64,000 nt of DNA from contig OZ251464.1 of NCBI GenBank assembly GCA_965242595.1, positions 1-64,000 on the forward strand. The letters are read 5' to 3'. Shown piece by piece: positions 17,562-25,339 of the stretch. The first letter of the stretch is position 1. Every line of letters starts with the position of its first letter. The notes under the pieces were generated by a model that saw only the letters and a program-made list of their open reading frames with translations, did no database searches and was not told the origin of the DNA. Source of the stretch: SP197 sp965242595 (GTDB taxonomy: Bacteria; Pseudomonadota; Alphaproteobacteria; SP197). The position numbers and the translations under genes were made by a program.

Positions 17562-17750
17562 CTAGTGGAAGACGGCGCCGTCGCCCCAACGGTCGCAACG
17601 GTCGCTTTCCTCGCACAGGTTGGCGAGCCAGTCCCGGGCCGCTTCCTGCCAGGCGAACGGTGTCTCGGCGCAGGCGGCCAAGCCGGTTGAGAAGGCGATG
17701 AAAAGGGCGATGGCCGGGACGAGGCGGCCTGCGCGCTGCCCTGCCTTCAT
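17562..17750 (-). CDS. small putative lipoprotein coupled to the crotonase
   Basis: A 62-residue protein not normally called by length. It has a basic N-terminus, a hydrophobic stretch and a lipobox-like L-A-A-C at about residues 24-27, then a short polar tail with two further cysteines (N-L-C-E-E-S-D-R-C-D-R-W). The start ATG overlaps the stop of the upstream crotonase gene in an ATGA arrangement (17747-17750), which strongly suggests translation. I do not recognise the family. It is predicted to be exported and either lipid-anchored at the first Cys or held by a disulfide between the later two. Confidence 0.6.
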   Translation of the reverse strand: MKAGQRAGRLVPAIALFIAFSTGLAACAETPFAWQEAARDWLANLCEESDRCDRWGDGAVFH

Positions 17751-18523
17751 GGGGTGGGCCAGCGCGGCGGGCGTTTTTCCAGGAAGGCGCCGATGCCTTC
17801 GGCCGCGTCGGGGGAGGCCATGTTGTCTGCCATGGCGCGGCTGGCGCAGGCATAGGCCTCGTCCAGGGGCAGGGCCAACTGGCGGTGGAAGATGGCTTTG
17901 CCGGTGGCCAGCGCGGCGGGCGATTTCGCCGCGATCGCCTCCGCCAGGGCGCGGGTGGCGGAGGCCAGCTCTGCCGCCGGCACCACCCGATTGACCAGGC
18001 CGATCTCCAGGGCGCGCCGGGCGGCGACCGGCGCGCCGGTCAGCAGCATCTCCAGGGCGTGGCGGGGCGCCACGGCGCGCCCAAGCGCCACCGCCGGGGT
18101 GGAACAGAACAGCCCGATATCGACCCCGGGCGTGGTGAAGCGCGCACCTTCGGAGGCCAGCGCCAGGTCGCAGCTGGCCACCAGCTGGCAGCCGGCCGCG
18201 CTGGCGGGGCCGTGGACGCTGGCGATGGTGGGCTTGGGCAGGCGGGCCACGCTTGCCATCAGCCGGCTGCAACGCGCGAACAGGGCGTGGCGCTCTGCGG
18301 CGGGGAGGGCGAGCAGCTCTTCCAGATCGTGCCCCGAACAGAAGGCGGCGCCGGCGCCGGTGACGGTGACGACGCGGATGGCGCCATCGGCGACGATGGC
18401 GTCGAACGCCTCCTGCAGCGCCGCCAGCAGCGCCTGGGAGAGCGCGTTGCGCCGTGCGGGGCGGTTCAGGGTGAGCGCGGCGACGCCATTTTTGTCGCGG
18501 CGCAGAAGAAGAGGCGCGGCCAT
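17747..18523 (-). CDS. enoyl-CoA hydratase/isomerase family protein, ECHDC3-like
   Basis: A 258-residue crotonase-fold protein. It has the oxyanion-hole segments A-F-C-S-G-H-D-L and P-A-S-A-A-G-C-Q-L-V-A-S-C-D-L and the F-T-T-P-G-V-D-I-G-L-F-C-S-T-P motif characteristic of the ECHDC3-like branch. In true hydratases a Glu sits in each of these two motifs; here those positions are Gln and Gly, so classical hydratase chemistry is unlikely. Other crotonase reactions or a non-catalytic role remain possible. It has a shared 169-base upstream region with divergent rplM and is coupled to the small lipoprotein gene downstream. Confidence 0.85.
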   Translation of the reverse strand: MAAPLLLRRDKNGVAALTLNRPARRNALSQALLAALQEAFDAIVADGAIRVVTVTGAGAAFCSGHDLEELLALPAAERHALFARCSRLMASVARLPKPTIASVHGPASAAGCQLVASCDLALASEGARFTTPGVDIGLFCSTPAVALGRAVAPRHALEMLLTGAPVAARRALEIGLVNRVVPAAELASATRALAEAIAAKSPAALATGKAIFHRQLALPLDEAYACASRAMADNMASPDAAEGIGAFLEKRPPRWPTP

Positions 18524-18692
18524 GGCCCATCATGGCGCCCGGCAGGACGGGCCGCAAGGCGCCGTTCCGGTCCGGGGCCTGGACTTGATGCGGCGACTTG
18601 ACGCAACACGGGCGCCACGATGGCGATTGACTCCCGCCGGGGGACGTGGCAGTTTCCGCGCCCTTCGCCGGGCGCCGCTTCCGAGGGACGCG

Positions 18693-19157
18693 ATGAAGAC
18701 CTACGCCGCCAAAGCCGCCGATATCGAACGCCAATGGTATCTGGTGGATGCCCGCGACCTGGTGCTGGGGCGCATGGCGGTGGAGATCGCCGACATCCTG
18801 CGCGGCAAGCACAAGCCGGCCTTCACCCCCCATGTCGATTGCGGCGATTTCGTCGTGGTCGTCAACGCCGAAAAGGTTCACCTGACCGGCAACAAGCGCC
18901 GCGACGAAAGCTTCTATTGGCACACCGGCTGGCCGGGCGGCATCCGCAGCCAGACCCTGGGCCAGCGCCTGGACGGCAAGCATCCCGAACGGGTGGTGGT
19001 GAAGGCGGTGGAGCGCATGATCACCCGCAACCCGCTGGGCCGGCAGGTGATGAGGAAGCTGAAGGTTTATGCCGGGCCGGACCATCCCCACGCCGCCCAG
19101 CAGCCCCAGCCGCTGGACCTGGGCGGACGCAACCGCAAGAACCGCAAGGCCGCCTGA
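18693..19157 (+). CDS. rplM: 50S ribosomal protein L13
   Basis: A 154-residue L13, close to the usual length. It has the W-Y-L-V-D-A-x-D-L-V-L-G-R-M-A start, G-K-H-K-P-A-F-T-P-H, and the conserved M-I-T-R-N-P-L-G-R-Q-V-M-R-K-L-K-V-Y-A-G segment, ending with a basic tail rich in Q-P. It binds 23S rRNA early in 50S assembly. ATG 18693 gives the conserved K-T-Y N-terminus; the longer open frame upstream is shadow of the crotonase gene. rpsI follows with its first ATG one base after the stop. Confidence 0.97.
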   Translation: MKTYAAKAADIERQWYLVDARDLVLGRMAVEIADILRGKHKPAFTPHVDCGDFVVVVNAEKVHLTGNKRRDESFYWHTGWPGGIRSQTLGQRLDGKHPERVVVKAVERMITRNPLGRQVMRKLKVYAGPDHPHAAQQPQPLDLGGRNRKNRKAA

Positions 19158-19179
19158 GATGCCCGAGATGCCCGAGATG
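19158..19179 (+). repeat. 9-base tandem repeat at the rpsI start
   Basis: GATGCCCGA occurs twice in a row and begins a third time as GATG, giving three in-frame ATG codons (19159, 19168, 19177) one base after the rplM stop. It encodes M-P-E-M-P-E-M. Slippage at this repeat would change the number of possible starts without shifting frame. Confidence 0.85.
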
Positions 19180-19683
19180 AATATCGAGACGAACGTCGAG
19201 ATGAATGCCGAAACCGACACCGCCCCGCCGCCCGCGGAAGTTCCCGAGAGCGCTGGGGCGGCCGAGGACGCCCTGCCCGAACCGCAGATCGACACCCAGG
19301 GCCGCGCCTATGCCACCGGCAAGCGCAAGAACGCCATCGCCCGGGTGTGGCTGAAACGGGGGGCGGGGCGCATCCAGATCAACGGCCGCTCTGTGGAGGA
19401 GTATTTCACCCGCGGCACCTGGCGCCTGATCCTGGGCCAGCCCTTCCAGGTGGCCGAGCGCAACGGCCAATACGACGTGATGTGCACGGTGAAGGGCGGC
19501 GGCCTTTCCGGCCAGGCGGGGGCGGTGCGCCACGGCCTTTCCAAGGCGCTGGCGCTCTATGAGCCGGCGCTGCGCAAGACGCTGAAGAGCCACGGCTTCC
19601 TGACCCGCGACCCGCGCGTGGTGGAGCGCAAGAAATACGGCCGCCGCAAGGCGCGGCGCAGCTTCCAGTTCTCGAAACGCTGA
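19159..19683 (+). CDS. rpsI: 30S ribosomal protein S9
   Basis: Up to 174 residues. The last 125 are a typical S9: Y-A-T-G-K-R-K-N-A-I-A-R-V-W start, G-G-G-L-S-G-Q-A-G-A-V-R-H-G, and the universally conserved basic end Y-G-R-R-K-A-R-R-S-F-Q-F-S-K-R whose final Arg contacts the P-site tRNA. The first 45 residues are an acidic, Ala/Pro-rich extension, common in alphaproteobacterial S9. Start is uncertain among ATG 19159, 19168 and 19177 because of the 9-base repeat. It is in an operon with rplM and probably argC. Confidence 0.96.
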   Translation: MPEMPEMNIETNVEMNAETDTAPPPAEVPESAGAAEDALPEPQIDTQGRAYATGKRKNAIARVWLKRGAGRIQINGRSVEEYFTRGTWRLILGQPFQVAERNGQYDVMCTVKGGGLSGQAGAVRHGLSKALALYEPALRKTLKSHGFLTRDPRVVERKKYGRRKARRSFQFSKR

Positions 19684-19732
19684 TGCAGCCCGCCCCCTTG
19701 CCGCTGGCGGGCGCCGCCAGGAGGCAGGGACG

Positions 19733-20776
19733 ATGACGTCCAGGCTCGCGGTGGCGGTGCTGGGCGCCAGCGGCTATACCGGCGCCGAGCTGCTGCGGCT
19801 GGCGGCGGGCCACGATGGCCTGCGCATCGCCGCCCTGACGGCAGAACGCAGCGCCGGCCAGCCCCTGGCGGCGGCCCATCCCCATCTCGCCCATCTCGGC
19901 CTGCCGGACCCGGTGGCGACGGGCGAGGTCGATTGGTCCGCCATCGATGCCGTCTTGTGCTGTCTGCCCCACGGGGCGGCGCAGGACGCCATCGCCGCCC
20001 TGCCCGGCCATGTGAAGACGGTCGATCTATCGGCCGATTTCCGCCTCGCCGATGCCGACCTCTATGGCCGCTGGTATGGCAGCCGCCACCGCGCCCCGGC
20101 GCTGCTGGCCGAAGCGGTCTATGGCCTGACCGAGCTGCGCCGCCAGGAGGTGGCGAAGGCGCGGCTGGTCGCCAACCCCGGCTGCTACACCACGGCGGCG
20201 CAACTGCCGCTGCTGCCCTGCCTGGAAGCAGGGACGATCGCCAGCGAAGGCATCGTGATCGACGCCAAATCGGGGGTGAGCGGGGCCGGGCGCAAGGCCA
20301 GCCGGGAGCAGCTGCACGCCGAGGTTTCCGAGAGCATCCGCGCCTATGGCATCGCCGGCCACCGCCATCTGCCGGAGATCGAACAGGAGCTCGCGCGCGC
20401 CGCCGGGCGGGAGGTCGCCGTGACCTTCACGCCCCATCTGGTGCCCATGAACCGCGGCATCCTGGCCACCATCTATGCCGGCCTGGCGGAGGGCGCCGGG
20501 GCGGGGGATGTGCGCGAGACGCTGGCGGCGCGCTATCGCGACGAACCCTTCGTGCACGTGCTGGCCCCGGGCGCCGCGCCGGCCACCCATCATGTCAGAG
20601 GCTCCAATCTCTGCCTGATCGCCGTCTTCGCCGACCGCATCCCCGGGCGCGTCATCCTGGTCTCGGTCCTGGACAATCTGGTGAAGGGCGCGGCCGGCCA
20701 GGCGCTGCAGAACCTGAACGTCATGGCGGGCTTCGACGAAGGCCGCGGCCTGCCGCGCCTCGCCGTCTTTCCCTGA
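19733..20776 (+). CDS. argC: N-acetyl-gamma-glutamyl-phosphate reductase
   Basis: A 347-residue enzyme of arginine biosynthesis that reduces N-acetylglutamyl phosphate to the semialdehyde with NADPH. It has the Rossmann loop G-A-S-G-Y-T-G-A-E-L at the N-terminus, the catalytic Cys in V-A-N-P-G-C-Y-T-T (about residue 151), and the G-H-R-H-L-P-E-I and F-T-P-H-L-V-P-M-N-R-G segments of the long ArgC type. AGGAGGCAGG precedes the start. Linkage of argC to rplM-rpsI is common in alphaproteobacteria. Confidence 0.96.
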   Translation: MTSRLAVAVLGASGYTGAELLRLAAGHDGLRIAALTAERSAGQPLAAAHPHLAHLGLPDPVATGEVDWSAIDAVLCCLPHGAAQDAIAALPGHVKTVDLSADFRLADADLYGRWYGSRHRAPALLAEAVYGLTELRRQEVAKARLVANPGCYTTAAQLPLLPCLEAGTIASEGIVIDAKSGVSGAGRKASREQLHAEVSESIRAYGIAGHRHLPEIEQELARAAGREVAVTFTPHLVPMNRGILATIYAGLAEGAGAGDVRETLAARYRDEPFVHVLAPGAAPATHHVRGSNLCLIAVFADRIPGRVILVSVLDNLVKGAAGQALQNLNVMAGFDEGRGLPRLAVFP

Positions 20777-20790
20777 TCGGTGCCCGGCGG

Positions 20791-22563
20791 TCAGCCGTCG
20801 CGCAGATCGACCCGGACATAGCTGCCGGGCGCGTCTTCCAGGGCGTCCAGGCCGCCCGCGCCCGGCTGGCGGGCGGCCACTTTGGCGCCCGAATGGGCCG
20901 CCAGCCACGCCTGCCAGTGGGGCCACCAGGAACCCTGCCGCTCTTCCGCGCCCGCCAGCCAGGCTTCGGCAGCGGCGGGCGTGCTGTCGCCGGTCCAGAA
21001 GCCGTAGCGGTTCTTCGCCGGCGGGTTGACGACGCCCGCCACATGGCCGGATTTGGCCAGCGTGAAGACGGTGGGCCCGCCCATGAGGCCAGTGGCCTTG
21101 TAGGCGGAGGCCCAGGGCGCGATATGGTCTTCGCGGGCGGCCAGGATATAGGCCGGGATGCGGATGCGCCCCAGATGCAGCGGCGTGCCGCCCAGGGTGA
21201 GCGCGCCGGGGCTGGCGAGCGCGTTGTCGAGATAGAGCCGGCGCAGATATTCGCTGTGCATGGCCGCCGGCAGACGGGTGGAATCGCTGTTCCAGTAGAG
21301 GATGTCGAAGGGCGGCGGCTGTTTGCCCAGCAGGTAGTTGTCGATCACGAAGGACCATATCAGATCGTTGGCGCGCAGGGTGCTGAAGGCACCCGCCATC
21401 CTGGCGCCTTCGAAATAGCCCTGCTTTGCCATCGCCCGTTCCAGGCCCGCCACCTGCTCCTCGTCGATGAAGACGCGGATCTCGCCCACCTCTTCGAAAT
21501 CCACCAGGGTGGTGAGGAAGGTGGCGGCGGCGATGCGCCGGTCGCGCCGGGCCGCCATATGGGCCAGCGCGCAGGCCAGCAGGGTGCCGCCGATGCAATA
21601 GCCCAGGGCGGTGACACGCTTCTCGCCGGTCGCCTTCTGGATGGCATCCAGGGCCGCCAGCGGGCCTTCCAGCATGTAGTCTTCGAAGCTTTTGTGGGCC
21701 AGCGCCGCGTCCGGATTCACCCAGGAGACGACGAACACCGTGTGGCCCCGGCCCACCAGCCAGCGCAGGAAGGAGTTCTGCGGGCGGAGATCCAGGATGT
21801 AGTATTTGTTGATCCAGGGCGGGATCACCAGCAGCGGGCGGCGATGGACATGTTCCGTCTCCGGCGCCAATTGCAGCAGCTGCATGAGCTCGTTCTGGAA
21901 CACCACCTTGCCCGGCGCCGTCGCCACATCCCGGCCCAGCCGGAAGGCGTCGCGTTCCACCATGCGGACGCCGCTGCCGCGTTCCAGATCGTCCAGCAGA
22001 TGGCCCAGGCCGCGCACCAGGCTTTCGCCCCGGCTGGCCGCCGCCGCCCGCAGCACTTCGGGGTTGGTGGCGGCGAAATTGGTGGGCGAAAGGGCATCGA
22101 CATATTGCCGGGTGTAGAACGCCAGCTTGCGCCGGTCGTCGGGGCCCAGGCCGGCAGCGCCCGCCATGGTCTCCTGCAGCCAGGCGGCGGAGATGAGATA
22201 GGATTGCTTGATGTGGTCGAAGATGGCGTCCTCGCTCCACGCCGCATCGCGAAAGCGGCGGTCGCCGTCATCGGGCCTTGCCACCGGCTCTGCCTCGCCG
22301 CCGGCAAGGCGCCGGGCGGTGGCCTGCCACAGCTCCATGTGTTTCGCCCACAGATCGGCCTGGGCGCGGGCCAGGGCGGCCGGATTGGCCAGCAGCTCGG
22401 CCTGGGCCCGCAGGGCGAGCGCCGCCAGGCGCATGGCGGCTTCGAAATGCTCGCCATCGCCGTCGCGGCGGGCCAGAAAGGCGGCGATGGCGCGCTGGCT
22501 GCGCCGGGCGATGGCCTGCCAGTCCTCGGCCCCCAGCGGTCCTTGCGTGCCGGTCTCGCTCAT
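20791..22563 (-). CDS. phaC: class I poly(3-hydroxyalkanoate) synthase
   Basis: A 590-residue PHA polymerase that joins 3-hydroxyacyl-CoA units into storage polyester. The N-terminal half is the PhaC_N domain; the alpha/beta-hydrolase half carries the lipase-like box G-Y-C-I-G-G with catalytic Cys about residue 323, Asp in A-A-R-E-D-H-I-A-P-W and His in S-G-H-V-A-G-V-V-N-P. The conserved P-P-W-I-N-K-Y-Y-I-L-D-L segment is present. The ATG at 22563 is preceded by a strong AGGAGG. No phaA, phaB, phasin or phaZ gene is next to it. It is convergent with argC (14-base gap) and divergent from the hom operon. Confidence 0.95.
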   Translation of the reverse strand: MSETGTQGPLGAEDWQAIARRSQRAIAAFLARRDGDGEHFEAAMRLAALALRAQAELLANPAALARAQADLWAKHMELWQATARRLAGGEAEPVARPDDGDRRFRDAAWSEDAIFDHIKQSYLISAAWLQETMAGAAGLGPDDRRKLAFYTRQYVDALSPTNFAATNPEVLRAAAASRGESLVRGLGHLLDDLERGSGVRMVERDAFRLGRDVATAPGKVVFQNELMQLLQLAPETEHVHRRPLLVIPPWINKYYILDLRPQNSFLRWLVGRGHTVFVVSWVNPDAALAHKSFEDYMLEGPLAALDAIQKATGEKRVTALGYCIGGTLLACALAHMAARRDRRIAAATFLTTLVDFEEVGEIRVFIDEEQVAGLERAMAKQGYFEGARMAGAFSTLRANDLIWSFVIDNYLLGKQPPPFDILYWNSDSTRLPAAMHSEYLRRLYLDNALASPGALTLGGTPLHLGRIRIPAYILAAREDHIAPWASAYKATGLMGGPTVFTLAKSGHVAGVVNPPAKNRYGFWTGDSTPAAAEAWLAGAEERQGSWWPHWQAWLAAHSGAKVAARQPGAGGLDALEDAPGSYVRVDLRDG

Positions 22564-22679
22564 GGTCCGTGCTCCTCCTCTGCCACGGCGCGCGGTTGCC
22601 GGGCGGGGCGGATGGCGATAGCGTGACGGCCCGCCGCTGCCGTCCTCGCCGAGGATATATGCCGGGGATATACATGGAA

Positions 22680-22695
22680 TTGTGCACCGCAACAA
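22680..22695. promoter_or_regulatory. possible PhaR-type operator between phaC and the hom operon
   Basis: TTGTGCACCGCAACAA contains the TGC-N3-GCA core that alphaproteobacterial PhaR regulators favour, within imperfect outer arms TTGT/ACAA. Just before it two copies of GGATATA (22653 and 22666, 13 bases apart) form the only AT-rich patch in the 118-base divergent region. This is inference from motif resemblance; the same bases could simply be promoter sequence. Confidence 0.25.
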
Positions 22696-22963
22696 AGGCC
22701 GTTTCGTGATCGCCCCGCCGCCACGGGCGGTGGCGCTGGCCGGCCTGCTTCTCGCCTGCCCCGCCTCGGGAATGGCGGACAGCGAGGATTGGCCCGTGCT
22801 GGCCGCCATGCCGTCCCGCCCCGCCGCCATGGCCTCGGCCGAGGAGATGGCGCGGCTGGCCGAAAGGCTGGCGGCGTTGGGCGAGGAGGCGAGGAAGCGG
22901 GGCGCCCTGCTGCGCGCCGGCGGCGACGCTCCCGACGACACCTCCGACCACGACGACCCATGA
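22682..22963 (+). CDS. small exported protein coupled to hom
   Basis: A 93-residue protein that I do not recognise. It has a basic start (H-R-N-K-G-R), a hydrophobic stretch about residues 15-27 and a likely signal peptidase site after A-S-G-M-A, giving a mature region of about 60 residues that is Ala/Met-rich, then a charged helix (S-A-E-E-M-A-R-L-A-E-R-L) and an acidic tail. The start is GTG, either 22682 or 22706; the first gives the better signal peptide but falls in the possible regulatory site. The stop overlaps the hom start codon in ATGA (22960-22963), so it is translated with hom. The link to threonine/methionine synthesis is unexplained. Confidence 0.6.
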   Translation: MHRNKGRFVIAPPPRAVALAGLLLACPASGMADSEDWPVLAAMPSRPAAMASAEEMARLAERLAALGEEARKRGALLRAGGDAPDDTSDHDDP

Positions 22964-24240
22964 CGCCGCTGCGCATCGGCATCGCCGGCCTGGGCACGGT
23001 CGGCTGCGGCGTGGTGGAGGTTTTGCAGCGGCTGCGGCAGGACGGCACCGCCCCGGCGCTGGAGATCGTCGCCGTCTCCGCCCGCGACCGGCACCGCCCG
23101 CGCGGGGTGGATGTTTCCGCCTTGCGCTGGCTGGACGACGCCCGGGCGCTGGCCACGGAACCCGGCATCGACGCGGTGGTGGAGGCGATCGGCGGCGCCG
23201 ACGGCATCGCCCGCGAGCTGGTGGAGGCCGCGCTGGCCGCCGGGCGCCATGTGGTCACCGCCAACAAGGCGCTGCTGGCGCTCCACGGCACCGCCCTGGC
23301 GCGGCTGGCCGATGCGGCCGGCGTCCATGTCGGCTACGAGGCGGCCGTGGCCGGCGGCATTCCCATCGTGAAGGCGCTGCGCGAGGGGCTGGCCGCCAAC
23401 CGCATCGAACGGCTTTACGGCATCCTGAACGGCACCTCCAACCACATCGTGACGGCGATGCGCGAACAGGGCGTGCCCTTTGCCGAAGCGTTGGCGGAGG
23501 CGCAGCGGCTGGGCTATGCCGAGGCCGATCCGGCGCTGGATATCGGCGGCGGCGATGCTGCCCACAAGCTCGCCATTCTGGCGGCGCTGGCCTTCCGCCG
23601 CCCGGTGGATTTCGCCGCCGTTCACGTCGAGGGCATCGCCGCCATCGCGCCGCTGGATTTCGCCTTTGCCGAAGAGTTCGGCTATCGCATCAAGCTGCTG
23701 GCCATCGCCCAGCGCACGCCAGAGGGCATCCAGCAGCGGGTGCATCCCTGCATGGTGCCGCTGGCCTGCCCCATCGCCCATGTCGAAGGCGTGTTCAACG
23801 CCGTGGTGGTGGAAGGCGATGCCTGCGGCCCCGTCACCCTGGTGGGGCGGGGCGCCGGGGCGGGGCCGACGGCATCGGCGGTGGTGGCCGATCTGATCGA
23901 CATCGCCGCCGGCGCCAGGCTGCCGCTGGCGGGGGTGGTGGCGGCGGCGCTGCGGCCATCCCCGGCAGCGCCGATCTCCGGGCGCATGGGCGCCTGCTAT
24001 ATCCGGCTGACAGTGATCGACCGCCCGGGCGTGATCGCCGACATTTCGGCCATCCTGCGCGACGAAGCGATCTCGGTAGGCAGCCTGGTGCAGCGCGCCC
24101 GGGCGGGAGGCGAGACGGTGCCGGTGGCGATGACGACCCACGAAGCCCGCGATGCCGCCATCGCCCGCGCCTGCCGCCGCATCGCCGGCCTGGACGCGGT
24201 GGCCGAAGCGCCGCTGACCATTCGCATCGAACAGCTGTAA
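22960..24240 (+). CDS. hom: homoserine dehydrogenase
   Basis: A 426-residue enzyme that reduces aspartate semialdehyde to homoserine, the branch point to threonine and methionine. It has the Rossmann G-I-A-G-L-G-T-V-G-C-G-V, T-A-N-K-A-L-L-A, the family signature I-L-N-G-T-S-N-H-I and catalytic Lys region A-H-K-L-A-I-L-A. The C-terminal 75 residues form an ACT domain (Y-I-R-L-T-V-I-D-R-P-G-V-I-A-D-I), usual for feedback control by threonine. It starts inside the stop of the small upstream gene. glpX and recJ follow, an order common in alphaproteobacteria. Confidence 0.96.
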   Translation: MTPLRIGIAGLGTVGCGVVEVLQRLRQDGTAPALEIVAVSARDRHRPRGVDVSALRWLDDARALATEPGIDAVVEAIGGADGIARELVEAALAAGRHVVTANKALLALHGTALARLADAAGVHVGYEAAVAGGIPIVKALREGLAANRIERLYGILNGTSNHIVTAMREQGVPFAEALAEAQRLGYAEADPALDIGGGDAAHKLAILAALAFRRPVDFAAVHVEGIAAIAPLDFAFAEEFGYRIKLLAIAQRTPEGIQQRVHPCMVPLACPIAHVEGVFNAVVVEGDACGPVTLVGRGAGAGPTASAVVADLIDIAAGARLPLAGVVAAALRPSPAAPISGRMGACYIRLTVIDRPGVIADISAILRDEAISVGSLVQRARAGGETVPVAMTTHEARDAAIARACRRIAGLDAVAEAPLTIRIEQL

Positions 24241-24350
24241 GGCGCGCCGGCCGCCTCCGCTCGACCTGTTGATGGATCGCCACCGGCGCGGGCGACAGCG
24301 CCGGCGCGCGCGGGTTAGCATCCGCCACCGGGAAAGGCCGCGGGGAGGCC

Positions 24351-25328
24351 ATGGCGCTGGACGATACCCTTGCCCTGGACGCCGTGCGTGTCTGCGAGGC
24401 GGCGGCCGTCGCTGCCGCCGGCCATATCGGGCGCGGCGACGAAAAGGCGGCCGACCGGGCGGCGGTGGACGCCATGCGCAGGGCGCTGAACCGGCTCGCC
24501 ATCCGCGCCCGGGTGGCGATCGGCGAGGGCGAGCGCGACCGGGCGCCGATGCTCTATATCGGCGAACAGGTGGGGTGCGGCAGCGCCGCCGCCCCATGGC
24601 TGGACCTCGCCCTGGACCCGCTGGAAGGCACCACCATCTGCGCCACCGGCGGGGCCAATGCCCTGGCCGTGCTGGCCTTTGCCGAGCAGGGCGGCTTCCT
24701 GCACGCCCCCGACACCTATATGGAAAAGATCGCCGTGGGCGGCGGCCTGCCGGGCGATGTGGTAGGCCTCGACCGGACGCCGGCGGACAATCTCGCCAGG
24801 CTGGCCGAAGCCCGGGGCAAGGCGGTGGCCGAGCTGACGGTGACGATCCTGGAGAGGGAGCGCCACCGCCAGCTGATCGCCGCCTGCCGGAAGGCGGGCG
24901 CGCGCATCCGGCTGATCGGCGATGGCGACATCGCCGCCGCGATCGCCACCACTCGGGAAGAAACCGGCACCGACATCTATATGGGCATCGGCGGCGCCCC
25001 CGAAGGCGTGCTGGCGGCGGCGGCGCTGCGCTGCATCGGCGGCCGGTTCCAGGGCCGGCTGGCCTTTCGCGACCAGGGGGAGAGGGAACGCGCCCGCGCC
25101 ATGGGCATCGCCGACCCGGCGGCGATCTACAACGGCGACGATCTGGCCAGGGGCGATATCGTGTTCGCCGCCACCGGCGTCACCGATGGCTGGATGCTGA
25201 AGGGCGTGCATCGCGCTGGCGCCGGGCTGGCCACCCAATCCATCGCCATGCGCTCGGCCAGCGGCACGGTGCGCCTGATCTCCGCCCGCCACGACCCGGC
25301 CCGCAAGAGCTTCGCGCCGGCGGCCTGA
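24351..25328 (+). CDS. glpX: fructose-1,6-bisphosphatase class II
   Basis: A 325-residue GlpX-type phosphatase that removes the 1-phosphate of fructose 1,6-bisphosphate in gluconeogenesis (some relatives also act on sedoheptulose bisphosphate). It has the G-R-G-D-E-K-A-A-D motif, I-G-E-G-E-R-D-x-A-P-M-L-Y-I, the D-P-L-E-G-T-T metal site and G-D-G-D-I-A-A-A-I. Relatives carry the catalytic Thr of the last D-P-L-E-G-T-T and this is intact. It is 110 bases behind hom and 11 bases before recJ. A GGGGAGG ribosome binding site precedes ATG 24351. Confidence 0.95.
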   Translation: MALDDTLALDAVRVCEAAAVAAAGHIGRGDEKAADRAAVDAMRRALNRLAIRARVAIGEGERDRAPMLYIGEQVGCGSAAAPWLDLALDPLEGTTICATGGANALAVLAFAEQGGFLHAPDTYMEKIAVGGGLPGDVVGLDRTPADNLARLAEARGKAVAELTVTILERERHRQLIAACRKAGARIRLIGDGDIAAAIATTREETGTDIYMGIGGAPEGVLAAAALRCIGGRFQGRLAFRDQGERERARAMGIADPAAIYNGDDLARGDIVFAATGVTDGWMLKGVHRAGAGLATQSIAMRSASGTVRLISARHDPARKSFAPAA

Positions 25329-25339
25329 GGGGCAAGGCG

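Noticed and set aside
17562..19295. A 577-codon minus-strand frame spanning the small lipoprotein and beyond.
   Set aside because: The upstream part is a frame shadow of the crotonase and rplM genes; only the last 62 codons from ATG 17750 look like a protein.
20777..20790. A terminator between convergent argC and phaC.
   Set aside because: Only 14 bases separate the genes; no hairpin could be placed there.
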